Below the pieces are notes generated by a model. The model did no database searches, had not been told where the DNA came from, and saw nothing but the letters and a program-made list of their open reading frames with translations. A program made the translations under genes and the position numbers. A DNA stretch of 64,000 bases from an uncultured Cardiobacterium sp. (GTDB lineage: Bacteria > Pseudomonadota > Gammaproteobacteria > Cardiobacteriales > Cardiobacteriaceae): assembly GCF_938028825.1 (NCBI RefSeq), contig NZ_CALIZP010000071.1, positions 57,195 through 121,194 on the forward strand, read 5' to 3'. This document shows positions 54,862 through 62,915 of this stretch, in pieces; positions within the stretch are counted from its first letter, which is position 1; every line of letters begins with the position of its first letter.

Positions 54862-54929
54862 TCTGCGCTTGGGGGATGTTTCCTGATTACCGCGAAGGCT
54901 ATTTTTAAATAACCGGCAGTTTTTTCAGG

Positions 54930-54957
54930 CAAAAAGAAAGCCCCTGACAGGGGCTGA
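54930..54957 (-). terminator. Terminator of the tRNA operon
   Basis: Stem AGCCCC / GGGGCT with a TGACA loop, followed on the minus strand by TTCTTTTTG. It lies just after the tRNA-Cys gene. Confidence 0.75.
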
Positions 54958-54967
54958 TAAGCAGGCA

Positions 54968-55041
54968 TGGAGGCTGGGGTCGGAATCGAACCGGCGTCCA
55001 CGGATTTGCAATCCGCTGCATAACCACTTTGCTACCCAGCC
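54968..55041 (-). tRNA. tRNA-Cys (GCA)
   Basis: The 74-base minus-strand gene folds as a cloverleaf. The acceptor is GGCTGGG / CCCAGCC, followed by discriminator U and an encoded CCA. The anticodon loop is TTGCAAA (GCA) and the T-arm contains GGTTCGATTCC. It is downstream of tRNA-Gly, 39 bases away. Confidence 0.95.
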
Positions 55042-55051
55042 TGAATTAAAA

Positions 55052-55071
55052 GAGCCTCAATATTGAGGCTC
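55052..55071 (-). terminator. Hairpin between tRNA-Gly and tRNA-Cys
   Basis: Nine-base-pair palindrome GAGCCTCAA / TTGAGGCTC, then TTTTAATT on the minus strand. It may separate or process the two tRNAs. Confidence 0.55.
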
Positions 55072-55080
55072 GGAGGAAAT

Positions 55081-55155
55081 TGGAGCGGGAAACGAGGCTC
55101 GAACTCGCGACCCCAACCTTGGCAAGGTTGTGCTCTACCACTGAGCTATTCCCGC
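55081..55155 (-). tRNA. tRNA-Gly (GCC)
   Basis: The 75-base minus-strand gene has acceptor GCGGGAA / TTCCCGC, discriminator U and an encoded CCA. The D-arm contains AGCTCAGTGGTAGAGC, the anticodon loop has TTGCCAA (GCC) and the T-arm holds GAGTTCGAGCCTC. Confidence 0.95.
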
Positions 55156-55297
55156 GTCGTGGGCGCGCATTATAGCGGGATGTCTCACCGGGTCAAGCGG
55201 TCTTTGTATTATTCTTTTAATGTTCTGTTTTCCGTGATTTTTATGGCATTGTCATTGCGTTGGTGTTGTGGCCTTCCGGATGAATGCCCGATTTCTC

Positions 55298-56302
55298 TCA
55301 CAATGCATCGCGATACCAGTCCTCCGTTGCCGTGTTTACATCAAAAACCTGACCCAAAAGCGGGGTAAGCGGGTTGATACCGAGAGTGCGGGCAGCGGGG
55401 ATGCTGCGCAGGACAGGTTCGTTCCAGCGGTGCAGCGCCATCGGGTAGGCACCCCAGTGGATGGGCATGAAGCGGGCGGGCGCGAGTTTGGCGGCGACGG
55501 CGGCGGTTTCTTCAGGAAAGAGGTGGTTGTCCGGCCAGTGTTCGCTGTATTGGCCGTTTTCGATAAAGGCAATATCAATGCGGCCGACGCGGGCGGCGAT
55601 GGCATCGAAGTGTTGTCCCCAGGCGGAATCGCCGTGGTAATAGTAGCGTTCGTCGCCGTATTCGATGAGATAACCCGCCCACAGGCTGCGGTTGTGGTCG
55701 AACATTCCGCGCCCGCTGTAATGGCGCGCCGGCAGTGCAGTGTAGCGGATGCCGTTGCGGTTGATGCTTTGCCACCAGTCCAGCTCGCTGATACGCGCGG
55801 CGGGAACGCCCCAGCGCCGCAACCGCGCACCGACGCCAAGCGGGACGAGGTAATGCGCGCGGCCATGCGCCAGTTGTTTATGGGTGGCGCGTTCGAGATG
55901 GTCGTAGTGGTTGTGCGAGATGAGGACGGCATCAAGCGGCGGCAGTTCGGCAACGGTCGCCGCCGGCGGCTGGAAGCGGCGCATGGTGAAAGGGGCAGGC
56001 GAGACGTTGCCGCCGAAAACGGGATCGGTGATAAGGGTTTGCCCGCCGATACGCATCAGCAGGGTGGAATGGCCGAACCAGATGAAACGGCTTTTGGCAG
56101 CGGGCGCGAGGAAGACCGGCCAATCGGGGCGTACGCTTGGCAGCGGCGCGGGCGGATACGTATGGCGGCCGCAAATCATCATCTTCCACAGCGCGGCAAG
56201 GCCGTGCTGCACGGGGCGGGGCGGTTCGGCGGCGTAAAAGCGGCGGCGGTGCGGGTCGTAATGATCGCTGGCGGGGTAGTGGGCATGGCGGTTTCCGGGC
56301 AA
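55298..56302 (-). CDS. Metallo-beta-lactamase-fold hydrolase (UlaG/NAPE-PLD-like)
   Basis: The 334-residue protein has no signal peptide. It shows the MBL zinc motif ISHNHYDHLE (about 130), WFGHSTLLMRIGGQTLITDPVF (about 75), the later metal ligands in YYHGDSAWGQHF (about 222) and a C-terminal IHWGAYPMALHRW His. This pattern fits the phospholipase D-like or lactonase-like MBL group (RomA / NAPE-PLD relatives). The substrate is unknown. It is divergent from the suhB region. The N-terminus is provisional, since the first 40 residues are poorly conserved in such proteins. Confidence 0.87.
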   Translation of the reverse strand: MPGNRHAHYPASDHYDPHRRRFYAAEPPRPVQHGLAALWKMMICGRHTYPPAPLPSVRPDWPVFLAPAAKSRFIWFGHSTLLMRIGGQTLITDPVFGGNVSPAPFTMRRFQPPAATVAELPPLDAVLISHNHYDHLERATHKQLAHGRAHYLVPLGVGARLRRWGVPAARISELDWWQSINRNGIRYTALPARHYSGRGMFDHNRSLWAGYLIEYGDERYYYHGDSAWGQHFDAIAARVGRIDIAFIENGQYSEHWPDNHLFPEETAAVAAKLAPARFMPIHWGAYPMALHRWNEPVLRSIPAARTLGINPLTPLLGQVFDVNTATEDWYRDAL

Positions 56303-56401
56303 GAAGCGCGGTATTGTACGGATGGACGTTATTTTTTGCGGTTTTTATTATTTTTACTTTCAGTGAGTTGTGTATTTTTTTAAAAAAGTACCGAAAATGT
56401 C

Positions 56402-56434
56402 TTGATTAAGATAATAGGAACATTTACTATTATT
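56402..56434 (+). promoter_or_regulatory. Candidate FNR-like site and promoter
   Basis: TTGATTAAGATAAT (56402-56415) matches the FNR consensus half TTGAT and is a partial match to the other half. TTGATT can also act as a -35, with TACTAT 17 bases on (56425-56430). ATAATAG and CTATTAT (56411-56417 and 56427-56433) form an inverted repeat. Confidence 0.35.
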
Positions 56435-56436
56435 CC

Positions 56437-56510
56437 CGACGGAACAGCTAATGCTAACTGTCACATTGCCTCATGATGATTATTGCCCCGCACCTTGCGG
56501 GGTTTTTTTT
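56437..56510 (+). ncRNA. Candidate small RNA or leader ending in a strong terminator
   Basis: A classical terminator (stem CCCCGC / GCGGGG, loop ACCTT, eight T's, 56486-56510) lies between two divergent genes with no gene upstream of it on the plus strand. With the promoter-like elements at 56402-56430, a transcript of about 75 bases is expected. It could be an independent sRNA or an attenuated suhB leader. An open frame through it from 56451 joins suhB, but the terminator argues against its being coding. Confidence 0.4.
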
Positions 56511-56594
56511 GGCCTGCCCGGACAGGATGTTGCCGTGTACACCGGGGCGGGCTGCTACAATGCGCACCGTTTTTTTCTAGTGAGGTGTAGTGTT

Positions 56595-57389
56595 ATGGCG
56601 ATGAACCCGATGCTGACAATTGCCCGTCGTGCCGCCGAGGAAGCGGGGAAAATATTGCAACTGGGGCAGCGGCAGCTCGACCAGATTCAGGTTGAGGAAA
56701 AGGGGCGCGGTGATTTGGTCAGCGTGGTGGATCGCCGCGCCGAGGAAGTGATTAAAAACGTGCTGCTCGACAAATTCCCGCAGCATGATTTCCTCGGCGA
56801 GGAATCGGGCGAGACCCGCGCCGCTGCCGGGGAAAGCGAGTTCTGCTGGGTCATTGACCCGCTTGACGGCACCACCAATTTCCTGCACGGCCTGCCGCAG
56901 TTTGCCGTGTCCATCGGCCTGCTGAAACGCGGCCAGCCGGAACTCGGCGTGGTCTATAACCCCATGACCGAGGAATGGTTCACCGCCGCCCGTGGCGACG
57001 GCGCGCAGTTAAACGGTCGCCGCCTGCGCGTCAGCGGTCTGCGCGACGGCAGCCGCGCCATCGCCGCAACCGGCTTCCCCTTCCGCTATCCCGAATTGCT
57101 GACGCGTCAATATGCGCTGCTCGCCTCGGTGATGCAGGAAATCGCCGATGTACGCCGCCTCGGTTCGGCGGCGCTGGATTTGTGTTTTGTCGCCGCGAAC
57201 CGTCTCGATGGTTATTTCGAGATGGGCATCAAGCCGTGGGACATCTGCGCCGGGCTGCTGATTGCCCGCGAAGCAGGTGCCATCGTCAGCGATTTCGGCG
57301 GCGGACAGGCGATGCTCGACCGTGGCGAGATCGTTGCGGGCAACATTTACCTGCACAAAATCCTGCTGGCGCGCATCGCTGCCGCATGA
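56595..57389 (+). CDS. suhB: Inositol monophosphatase family protein SuhB
   Basis: The 264-residue protein has the IMPase signatures GEESGET (about 67-73, metal-ligand Glu), WVIDPLDGTTNF (about 82-93, D-x-L-D-G-T) and WDICAGLLIAREAG (about 208-221). In bacteria SuhB hydrolyses inositol phosphates and also joins NusA/RNA polymerase in rRNA antitermination. The start at 56595 follows GAGG; the longer in-frame ATG at 56451 would read across a terminator hairpin. The stop overlaps comF by ATGA. Confidence 0.95.
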   Translation: MAMNPMLTIARRAAEEAGKILQLGQRQLDQIQVEEKGRGDLVSVVDRRAEEVIKNVLLDKFPQHDFLGEESGETRAAAGESEFCWVIDPLDGTTNFLHGLPQFAVSIGLLKRGQPELGVVYNPMTEEWFTAARGDGAQLNGRRLRVSGLRDGSRAIAATGFPFRYPELLTRQYALLASVMQEIADVRRLGSAALDLCFVAANRLDGYFEMGIKPWDICAGLLIAREAGAIVSDFGGGQAMLDRGEIVAGNIYLHKILLARIAAA

Positions 57390-58075
57390 TCACCCGCTGG
57401 CTGACCCGCTTCCTGCAACCGCGCTGCATCGGCTGCGGCGCGGCAGAAGTGGTCGGCCTCTGCGACGACTGCGCGGCGCGCCTGCCGCACCTCGGCACCC
57501 ATTGCCCGACCTGCGCCAATACAGTCGCCGACGCGCGCTTCACTTGCGGCGCCTGCCTGCGCCGCCCGCCTGCGTACAGCCGCCTGCTCGTGCGCTGGCA
57601 GTTCCGCGAGTTGGTGCGCAGTACCATTCTGCGCGGCAAATTTCAGGCAGACCGGCTGGCGCTGCGCGTGCTCGCAGACGAAGCCTGCCGCCTGCTGCGC
57701 GCCCAGCCGGTAGCGGTTGATGCCGTGCTTGCCATGCCGATTGCCAACAGCCGCCTGCACCGGCGCGGCTTCAACCAGACCCTTTTCCCCGCCCGTGCCG
57801 CCGCCCGCCTGCTGGCAGTGCCGCTTGTCGCCGAGGGCATCTTCTGCAAACAGGCACGGCAACCGCAATCGCTGCTGCCCACCCACGCCGCACGCCGCCG
57901 CAACATGCGCGGTGCCTTTGCCGTATGCGGCGACCTGCCCGCCCGCCTCCTGCTTGTGGACGACGTCATCACCTCCGGTGCGACCCTGCACGAAGCGGCG
58001 CAAACCCTGCGCGCCGCCGGTGTGCAGGAAGTCGTCGCACTCGCCATTGCAGCGGCGCACCGCCGCTCCCCTTAA
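57386..58075 (+). CDS. comF: ComF-family phosphoribosyltransferase
   Basis: The 229-residue protein has the ComF zinc-finger-like N-terminus (RCIGCGAAEVVGLCDDC, HCPTCANTVADARFTCGACL, Cys pairs at about 14-17, 26-29, 40-43 and 54-57). A PRTase fold follows, with PRPP motif LLLVDDVITSGATLHEA (about 187-203) and RGFNQTLFPAR (about 128). ComF/GntX proteins take part in natural DNA uptake or DNA use as nutrient. The start codon overlaps the suhB stop (ATGA), so the two are translationally coupled. Confidence 0.93.
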   Translation: MITRWLTRFLQPRCIGCGAAEVVGLCDDCAARLPHLGTHCPTCANTVADARFTCGACLRRPPAYSRLLVRWQFRELVRSTILRGKFQADRLALRVLADEACRLLRAQPVAVDAVLAMPIANSRLHRRGFNQTLFPARAAARLLAVPLVAEGIFCKQARQPQSLLPTHAARRRNMRGAFAVCGDLPARLLLVDDVITSGATLHEAAQTLRAAGVQEVVALAIAAAHRRSP

Positions 58076-58096
58076 CCTTACGACCCAAGGAAAACC

Positions 58097-58660
58097 ATGC
58101 AAGAATTCTTTCCCGCCCTCGCCTTTGTCCTCGCCTACATCGTCGCCGCCAAAGCAAGCGGATATGGCAGTCAGGCCATTTACTGGGCAACCGCCGCCGC
58201 GATGATCAGTACTATCCTGCAACTCGCCTGGATGCGCCTGCACCACCGCAAAATCGAAAAACGGCACTGGATAACGGCGCTGCTCATCCTGACCTTCGGC
58301 ACCGTTACGCTGGTCGTGAAAAATCCCATGATCATCAAATGGAAAGTCAGCGTTGCCTATCTCGTCTTCGCCTGCGGCCTGCTGGGCGCGCAATGGCTCG
58401 GCAAAATCAACCTCGTTCGGGAAATGCTCGGCAGTGTTTTCGATATGCCGGCCACCCTATGGAACCGCCTCAACCTGATTTGGGTGCTGTTTTTCATCGT
58501 CATGGCGGTGCTCAACCTGGTAGTGGCTTACCGCTTCTCCGAAGGCTTCTGGGTCGGTTTCAAACTGGGGGGTACGATGGGCGCGGCCATCCTCTTTATC
58601 GCCGCCCAAATCTTCTTCCTGCGCCGCTACCTCAAACAGGAACAACAGCCGCACGAATAA
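58097..58660 (+). CDS. yciB: Inner membrane septation protein YciB/IspZ
   Basis: The 187-residue protein starts FFPALAFVLAYIVA, has five membrane segments and contains the family pattern TILQLAWMRLHHRKIEKRHW, the LGKINLVREMLG segment and WNRLNLIWVLFFIVMAVLNL (about 123-142). YciB acts with cell-envelope and division proteins at the inner membrane. It starts 21 bases after comF and is probably the last gene of the suhB-comF-yciB operon. Length and motif order match the family. Confidence 0.93.
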   Translation: MQEFFPALAFVLAYIVAAKASGYGSQAIYWATAAAMISTILQLAWMRLHHRKIEKRHWITALLILTFGTVTLVVKNPMIIKWKVSVAYLVFACGLLGAQWLGKINLVREMLGSVFDMPATLWNRLNLIWVLFFIVMAVLNLVVAYRFSEGFWVGFKLGGTMGAAILFIAAQIFFLRRYLKQEQQPHE

Positions 58661-58937
58661 CGCACGACGTTTCCAGCGCATGGGTGCTGCCTGCGGTATG
58701 CCAAAGATGCGCGCGGCGCGTTGCTGCGGCGTTCGGGCTTCACCGTTGCATTGACTGTCCCTGACGCTGCACCGCTCGCAGCGGCAGAAGAGGCGGATAA
58801 CACGCTGTTTGGCCGGCGGCCTGATGCCGTACCATGACCGACTTTCGCCCGCCTCTGCGGCCACGAATAATCGCCGTCGCCCACACATACCCAATCCGCT
58901 ATCATGCCGACTCCAACATGACCAACCGGCAAACCCC

Positions 58938-60422
58938 ATGACAGAAAACGCCCCCAACACCGAGGTAAAACGCCACCTCAAAACCCGTCACATCTCGATG
59001 ATCGCCATCGGCGGCTGCATCGGCACCGGCCTCTTCATGGCCAGCGGCAGCGCCATTCACGACGCCGGCCCCGGCGGCGCGCTGCTTGCCTACGCCGCCA
59101 TCGGCCTGATGGTCTATTTCCTCATGACCTCGCTCGGCGAAATGGCGACCTACCTGCCCACCTCCGGCTCATTCGCCACCTACGCCTCCCGCTTCGTCGA
59201 TCCCTCGCTCGGCTTCGCCCTCGGCTGGAACTACTGGTTCAACTGGGTCATCACCGTCGCGGTGGACATCGCCATCGCCGCCATCGTCATCACCTACTGG
59301 GAGCCGCTGCGCTTCCTGCCGCCGTGGGGCTGGAGCCTCGTCTTCTTCGCCCTCATCACCGCGCTCAACCTCTTCTCGGTGAAGGCTTACGGCGAGTCCG
59401 AATACTGGTTCGCCCTCATCAAAGTCATCACCGTCATCGTCTTCCTCGCCATCGGCACCCTGACCATCTTCGGCATCCTCGGCGGCGCATACGTCGGCTT
59501 CAGCAATTTCACCATCGGCGACGCCCCTTTCCTCGGCGACGGCGCAAGCGGCAAATTCCTCGCCATCCTCGGCGTCTTCCTCATCGCCGGCTTCTCCTTC
59601 CAGGGCACGGAACTCATCGGCATCACCGCCGGCGAATCCGAAAACCCGGAGAAAAGCATCCCGCGCGCCGTCAAACAAATCTTCTGGCGCATCCTCATCT
59701 TCTACATCCTCGCCATCCTCGTCATCGGCCTGCTCATCCCCTACACCAGCCCGCAACTGCTCGGCGCGGACGTGGACGACATCGCCAAATCGCCCTTCAC
59801 CCTCGTCTTCGAGCGGGCGGGGCTGGCCTTTGCCGCCGCCCTCATGAACGCCGTCATCCTCAGCTCCATCCTCTCGGCGGGCAACTCCGGCATGTACGCC
59901 TCGACGCGGATGCTCTACGCGATGGGTAAAGACAGCCTCGCCTGGCCGCTCTTCGCCCGCACCGGCCGCAAAAGCGGCGTGCCGCACAACGCCGTCTTCG
60001 CCACCGCCCTCGTCATCCTCGCCATCTTCCTGCTGCAACTCGATGACCGCGTCGGCAAGCACATGTACGAATACATCCTCGCCGCCTCCGGACTGACCGG
60101 CTTCATCGCCTGGCTCGGCATCGCCATCAGCCACTACCGCTTCCGCCGCGCCTACATCGCCCAGGGCAAACCGCTGGACGCCCTCGCCTACCGCGCCAAA
60201 TGGTTCCCCTTCGGCCCGCTGCTCGCGCTCGGCCTGTGTATCCTCGTCATCATCGGCCAGGACACCGAACTGGTGCTGAACGCCCGCCTCGACTGGCAGC
60301 GCCTGCTGATTACCTACATGGGGCTGCCCGTTTTCTTCACCTTCTACTTCTATCACAAGCTGCGCTACAAAACGCGCAAGATCCCGCTCACCGAGGTGGA
60401 TTTGCGCCGCGACGCCCATTAA
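58938..60422 (+). CDS. LysP-like amino acid permease (APC family)
   Basis: The 494-residue, 12-segment permease begins with the LysP-type signature KRHLKTRHISMIAIGGCIGT, then GLFMASGSAIHDAGPGGALL (about 34-53). Family motifs EMATYLPTSGSFATYASRFV, GFSFQGTELIGITAGESENP (about 230-250) and the NSGMYASTRMLYAMGKD segment are clear. It probably imports lysine or another cationic amino acid by proton symport. The start at 58938 is chosen for the typical N-terminus; an in-frame ATG at 58809 has no support. A terminator follows. The 277-base spacer upstream (58661-58937) shows no gene. Confidence 0.93.
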   Translation: MTENAPNTEVKRHLKTRHISMIAIGGCIGTGLFMASGSAIHDAGPGGALLAYAAIGLMVYFLMTSLGEMATYLPTSGSFATYASRFVDPSLGFALGWNYWFNWVITVAVDIAIAAIVITYWEPLRFLPPWGWSLVFFALITALNLFSVKAYGESEYWFALIKVITVIVFLAIGTLTIFGILGGAYVGFSNFTIGDAPFLGDGASGKFLAILGVFLIAGFSFQGTELIGITAGESENPEKSIPRAVKQIFWRILIFYILAILVIGLLIPYTSPQLLGADVDDIAKSPFTLVFERAGLAFAAALMNAVILSSILSAGNSGMYASTRMLYAMGKDSLAWPLFARTGRKSGVPHNAVFATALVILAIFLLQLDDRVGKHMYEYILAASGLTGFIAWLGIAISHYRFRRAYIAQGKPLDALAYRAKWFPFGPLLALGLCILVIIGQDTELVLNARLDWQRLLITYMGLPVFFTFYFYHKLRYKTRKIPLTEVDLRRDAH

Positions 60423-60436
60423 GCACCCATAAAAAA

Positions 60437-60457
60437 CCCCGCTACGGCGGGGATTTT
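60437..60457 (+). terminator. Terminator of the LysP-like gene
   Basis: Stem CCCCGC / GCGGGG with a TACG loop, followed by ATTTTC, starting 14 bases after the stop codon. Confidence 0.8.
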
Positions 60458-60783
60458 CATGAACAGCAGCCACCGCCTGCTCAAATTTACCGCCGATGAC
60501 CGGCCCGATGGCACGTAGCGGGCGGCGAAGGCGGGGATTCCTGCCGCCGTGCGTGCAGAGGGCGGGGACGTGTTCGCCGCCGGACGGTGCCAGCGTCGCC
60601 CGGACTTCTGCCTTGCCTGATGAACGGCGGCAAGAATTTTCGTGCTCCCCACCGCCACAGCGCTTCGCGGCGTTGCGCCACCGGGCGGGAAAGCCGTTGT
60701 AGTACCATGACCGGCCTCCCTCCCGCCGCCGACCCGTGCCCGCACAGGCGGCGGATATCCACCTCACAGAACCACAAAAACCC
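60458..60783. other. Gene-free GC-rich spacer before dcd
   Basis: About 325 bases with no convincing coding frame on either strand. Short GGCGGC/GCCGCC runs are common. I see no clear promoter or known repeat here. Confidence 0.5.
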
Positions 60784-61353
60784 ATGAGCATCAAAAACGA
60801 CCGCTGGATACAGCACATGGCCGAAACACACGGCATGATCGACCCCTTCGAACCCGCCCTCGTCAGCCGCCGCGCGGACGGCGCGCGCCTCATCTCCTAC
60901 GGCACATCCAGCTACGGCTACGATGTGCGCTGCGCGGACGAATTCAAAATATTCACCAACATCAACAGCGCCATCGTTGACCCCAAACACTTCGACCCGC
61001 AGAGCTTCGTGGATGTGCAAAGCGACGTCTGCATCATCCCGCCGAACAGCTTTGCGCTCGCACGCACCGTCGAATACTTCCGCATCCCGCGCGACATCCT
61101 CACCATCTGCCTCGGCAAATCCACCTACGCCAGATGCGGCATCATCGTCAACGTCACCCCGCTCGAACCCGAATGGGAAGGCCACGTAACCCTCGAATTC
61201 TCCAACACCACGCCGCTGCCCGCGAAAATCTACGCACACGAAGGCGTGGCGCAAATGCTCTTTTTACAATCGGACGAGCCTTGCGCCGTCTCCTACCGCG
61301 ACCGGGGCGGCAAATACCAGGGGCAAACCGGCGTCACCCTGCCGCGCACCTGA
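60784..61353 (+). CDS. dcd: dCTP deaminase
   Basis: The 189-residue enzyme deaminates dCTP to dUTP, feeding thymidylate synthesis. It shows the trimeric Dcd signatures [20 protein letters not shown] (about 38-57), [20 protein letters not shown] (about 88-107), the active-site region [23 protein letters not shown] (about 111-133, with the catalytic Glu) and [14 protein letters not shown] at the C-terminus. The length matches the 188-residue subfamily. The start at 60784 gives the standard MSIKNDRWI beginning; the ATG at 60736 would add 16 unrelated residues. Confidence 0.96.
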   Translation: MSIKNDRWIQHMAETHGMIDPFEPALVSRRADGARLISYGTSSYGYDVRCADEFKIFTNINSAIVDPKHFDPQSFVDVQSDVCIIPPNSFALARTVEYFRIPRDILTICLGKSTYARCGIIVNVTPLEPEWEGHVTLEFSNTTPLPAKIYAHEGVAQMLFLQSDEPCAVSYRDRGGKYQGQTGVTLPRT

Positions 61354-61690
61354 TGCCGCCAAGCGGCGCCGTTACCGGGTTTTGCCGAGACATTACCTGC
61401 AAGTCTCAAAATCAAAAAAACGCGTGGTTTCCCCGCTTGGCGGCCCCTCTTGCCCGAAACACAAAAAGCAGGCTGCACCTGCCCGATGGGCTAGCCCGTC
61501 AAGCGGCGCATAGTCGTTTCAAACAGAAATGAAACGGCGTTGACTCGCCTGACCGGGCACCCATAAAAATCGCTGCGCGATTTTTATGGGAAACCCGCGC
61601 CGTACATTTGTACTGCCTTCGGCTCGCCGCCTTGTCGCATTCCTGTTTGAAACGACTATAAACACTGGCCGCGTCAACAAACAAAAACAA
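61354..61690. repeat. Repeat-rich spacer between dcd and the NlpC gene
   Basis: No gene is visible. It carries a REP-like copy at 61357-61386 (GCCGCCAAGCGGCGCCGTTA), a short core copy CCCGTCAAGCGGCG at about 61496, and the MITE-like element at 61509-61660, which directly abuts that core copy. Confidence 0.65.
61509..61660. repeat. Longer MITE-like element with internal palindrome
   Basis: Left end ATAGTCGTTTCAAACAGAAA and right end (reverse complement TATAGTCGTTTCAAACAGGA) match the element at 54789. The 152-base element contains a perfect 14-base-pair hairpin CCCATAAAAATCGC / GCGATTTTTATGGG (61560-61590, loop TGC). No coding frame is inside. Confidence 0.68.
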
Positions 61691-61717
61691 AAAGCCCCGC
61701 AACAGCGGGGCTTTTTT
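61691..61717 (-). terminator. Terminator of the NlpC/P60 gene
   Basis: Ten-base-pair stem AAAGCCCCGC / GCGGGGCTTT with an AACA loop. On the minus strand it is followed by TTGTTTTTGT. It lies 11 bases after the stop codon. Confidence 0.85.
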
Positions 61718-61727
61718 CTGCGGGTGC

Positions 61728-62273
61728 CTAACGGGAAACCGTGGCGCGTTCGTGGATGACCGTGCGCGCGCCGACATAGCGCTTTTTCCAGTACCCCTGA
61801 TCGATGCGGGCGATTTCCACCTTCTTGCCGGGCGACGGCGAATGCAGCATCTTCTGGTCGCCGAGATAAATGCCGACATGATTGATATTGCCGTTGCCAC
61901 GGTGGAAAAAGACCAGATCGCCGGGTTTCGGCTCGCGCACCGGCAGCAAGGCATGAAATTGCGCCTTGCTGCTGCGCGGCAGGCGGAAACCCTGCTCGGC
62001 GAACACGTGCTGCACCAGGCCGGAACAGTCGAAGCCTTTCGGCGTGTTGCCGCCGTAGCGGTACGGTGTGCCAATCAACTTCTTGCCGTCGGCAATCAGG
62101 CGGTGGCGTGTCATATCCGTGGGGAAAAGGCGTTTCTTCGACGCTGCCGCCGGGGCATCGCCTTTCAGACTTTCCAGCTCAATACCGTGATTAAGCGCCA
62201 CGGAATCACGCGGCATACTGCTGCAACCTCCGAGCGCGAGCACCAGTACGCCTAAAAAAGTTTCTTTTTTCAT
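61728..62273 (-). CDS. NlpC/P60-family lipoprotein (peptidoglycan endopeptidase-like)
   Basis: The 181-residue lipoprotein has signal MKKETFLGVLVLALGGCSSM (lipobox LGGC). The NlpC/P60 catalytic domain follows: GTPYRYGGNTPKGFDCSGLV (about 68-87, Cys nucleophile), GDLVFFHRGNGNINHVGIYL (about 118-137, catalytic His) and KMLHSPSPGKKVEIARID (second His). These enzymes cleave D-Glu/meso-DAP bonds in peptidoglycan stems. It resembles E. coli NlpC / Spr (MepS). It is a single gene with its own terminator. Confidence 0.94.
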   Translation of the reverse strand: MKKETFLGVLVLALGGCSSMPRDSVALNHGIELESLKGDAPAAASKKRLFPTDMTRHRLIADGKKLIGTPYRYGGNTPKGFDCSGLVQHVFAEQGFRLPRSSKAQFHALLPVREPKPGDLVFFHRGNGNINHVGIYLGDQKMLHSPSPGKKVEIARIDQGYWKKRYVGARTVIHERATVSR

Positions 62274-62401
62274 AAAGCTACACGATTAAACAAAAAATAT
62301 CCCGCCGCCAACGGGCGGCAAAAGACGGCGCACTATACGTAACGAAAAATTCATGCGTCAATGCGTGAACGTCTCAAATCACAAAAAACACCACGCAATC
62401 A

Positions 62402-62770
62402 TCACCACGAACGCGGCAAACCGTCCAGATACTGCTGCGACAAGCGCACCCGACACAACAACTCGTCATGAACCCCGCCTTCCAGACGGCAGCGCGCCGC
62501 GCGAAACGCCTTGAAACGCTGCAAACTGTCCTGCCAGTCCGCATCGGCACCGTGGCGCAAATGCACCTGCTCGATGTCGCCGTCGATTTGCGTCATCGCC
62601 AGAAAGGCGCAGCTTTCCAGCGCCCCCTCGGGATTGCCGCTCTTGCGCAGGCATTCCTGCATATAGGCGGGCGGCGTGTGCGGCGGGGGCGGCGCGGCAA
62701 ACGGATCATGGGCGTGTACCGCTGCCGCATAACGCAGCAGCAGCCAAAACAAAGAAAAATCCGGCATCAT
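62402..62770 (-). CDS. Small exported protein, LprI/DUF1311-like
   Basis: The 122-residue protein has a short signal-like N-terminus (LFWLLLRYAAAVHAHDP). The mature part carries four Cys and the pattern WQDSLQRFKAFRAARCRLEG (about 79-98), followed by CRVRLSQQYLDGL. This is the W..f...R...C...GG....C....R...L order seen in LprI-like lysozyme-inhibitor domains. The family call is inference from pattern, and only the C-terminal half is convincing. It is 128 bases upstream of the NlpC gene and apparently independent. Confidence 0.65.
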   Translation of the reverse strand: MMPDFSLFWLLLRYAAAVHAHDPFAAPPPPHTPPAYMQECLRKSGNPEGALESCAFLAMTQIDGDIEQVHLRHGADADWQDSLQRFKAFRAARCRLEGGVHDELLCRVRLSQQYLDGLPRSW

Positions 62771-62915
62771 ATGAATCAGGCTCCAAAAAAACGCGGCGGA
62801 TTATAGCCAAATCGCCAAAAGCGATAACGATGAAGGCGGACACCGCCCCCATCGCCTGCGCTGATGCCGAAAAACCCCTCGCCGTTGCCGGAGAGGGGTC
62901 GCAGGTTGGCACCGG

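Noticed and set aside
54705..54967. A small gene in the spacer between ntrX and tRNA-Cys
   Set aside because: The open frames there cover the inverted-repeat element and have no ribosome-binding site or conserved features.
56451..56594. N-terminal extension of SuhB starting at 56451
   Set aside because: It would translate through a strong terminator hairpin, and the residues added have no counterpart in the family.
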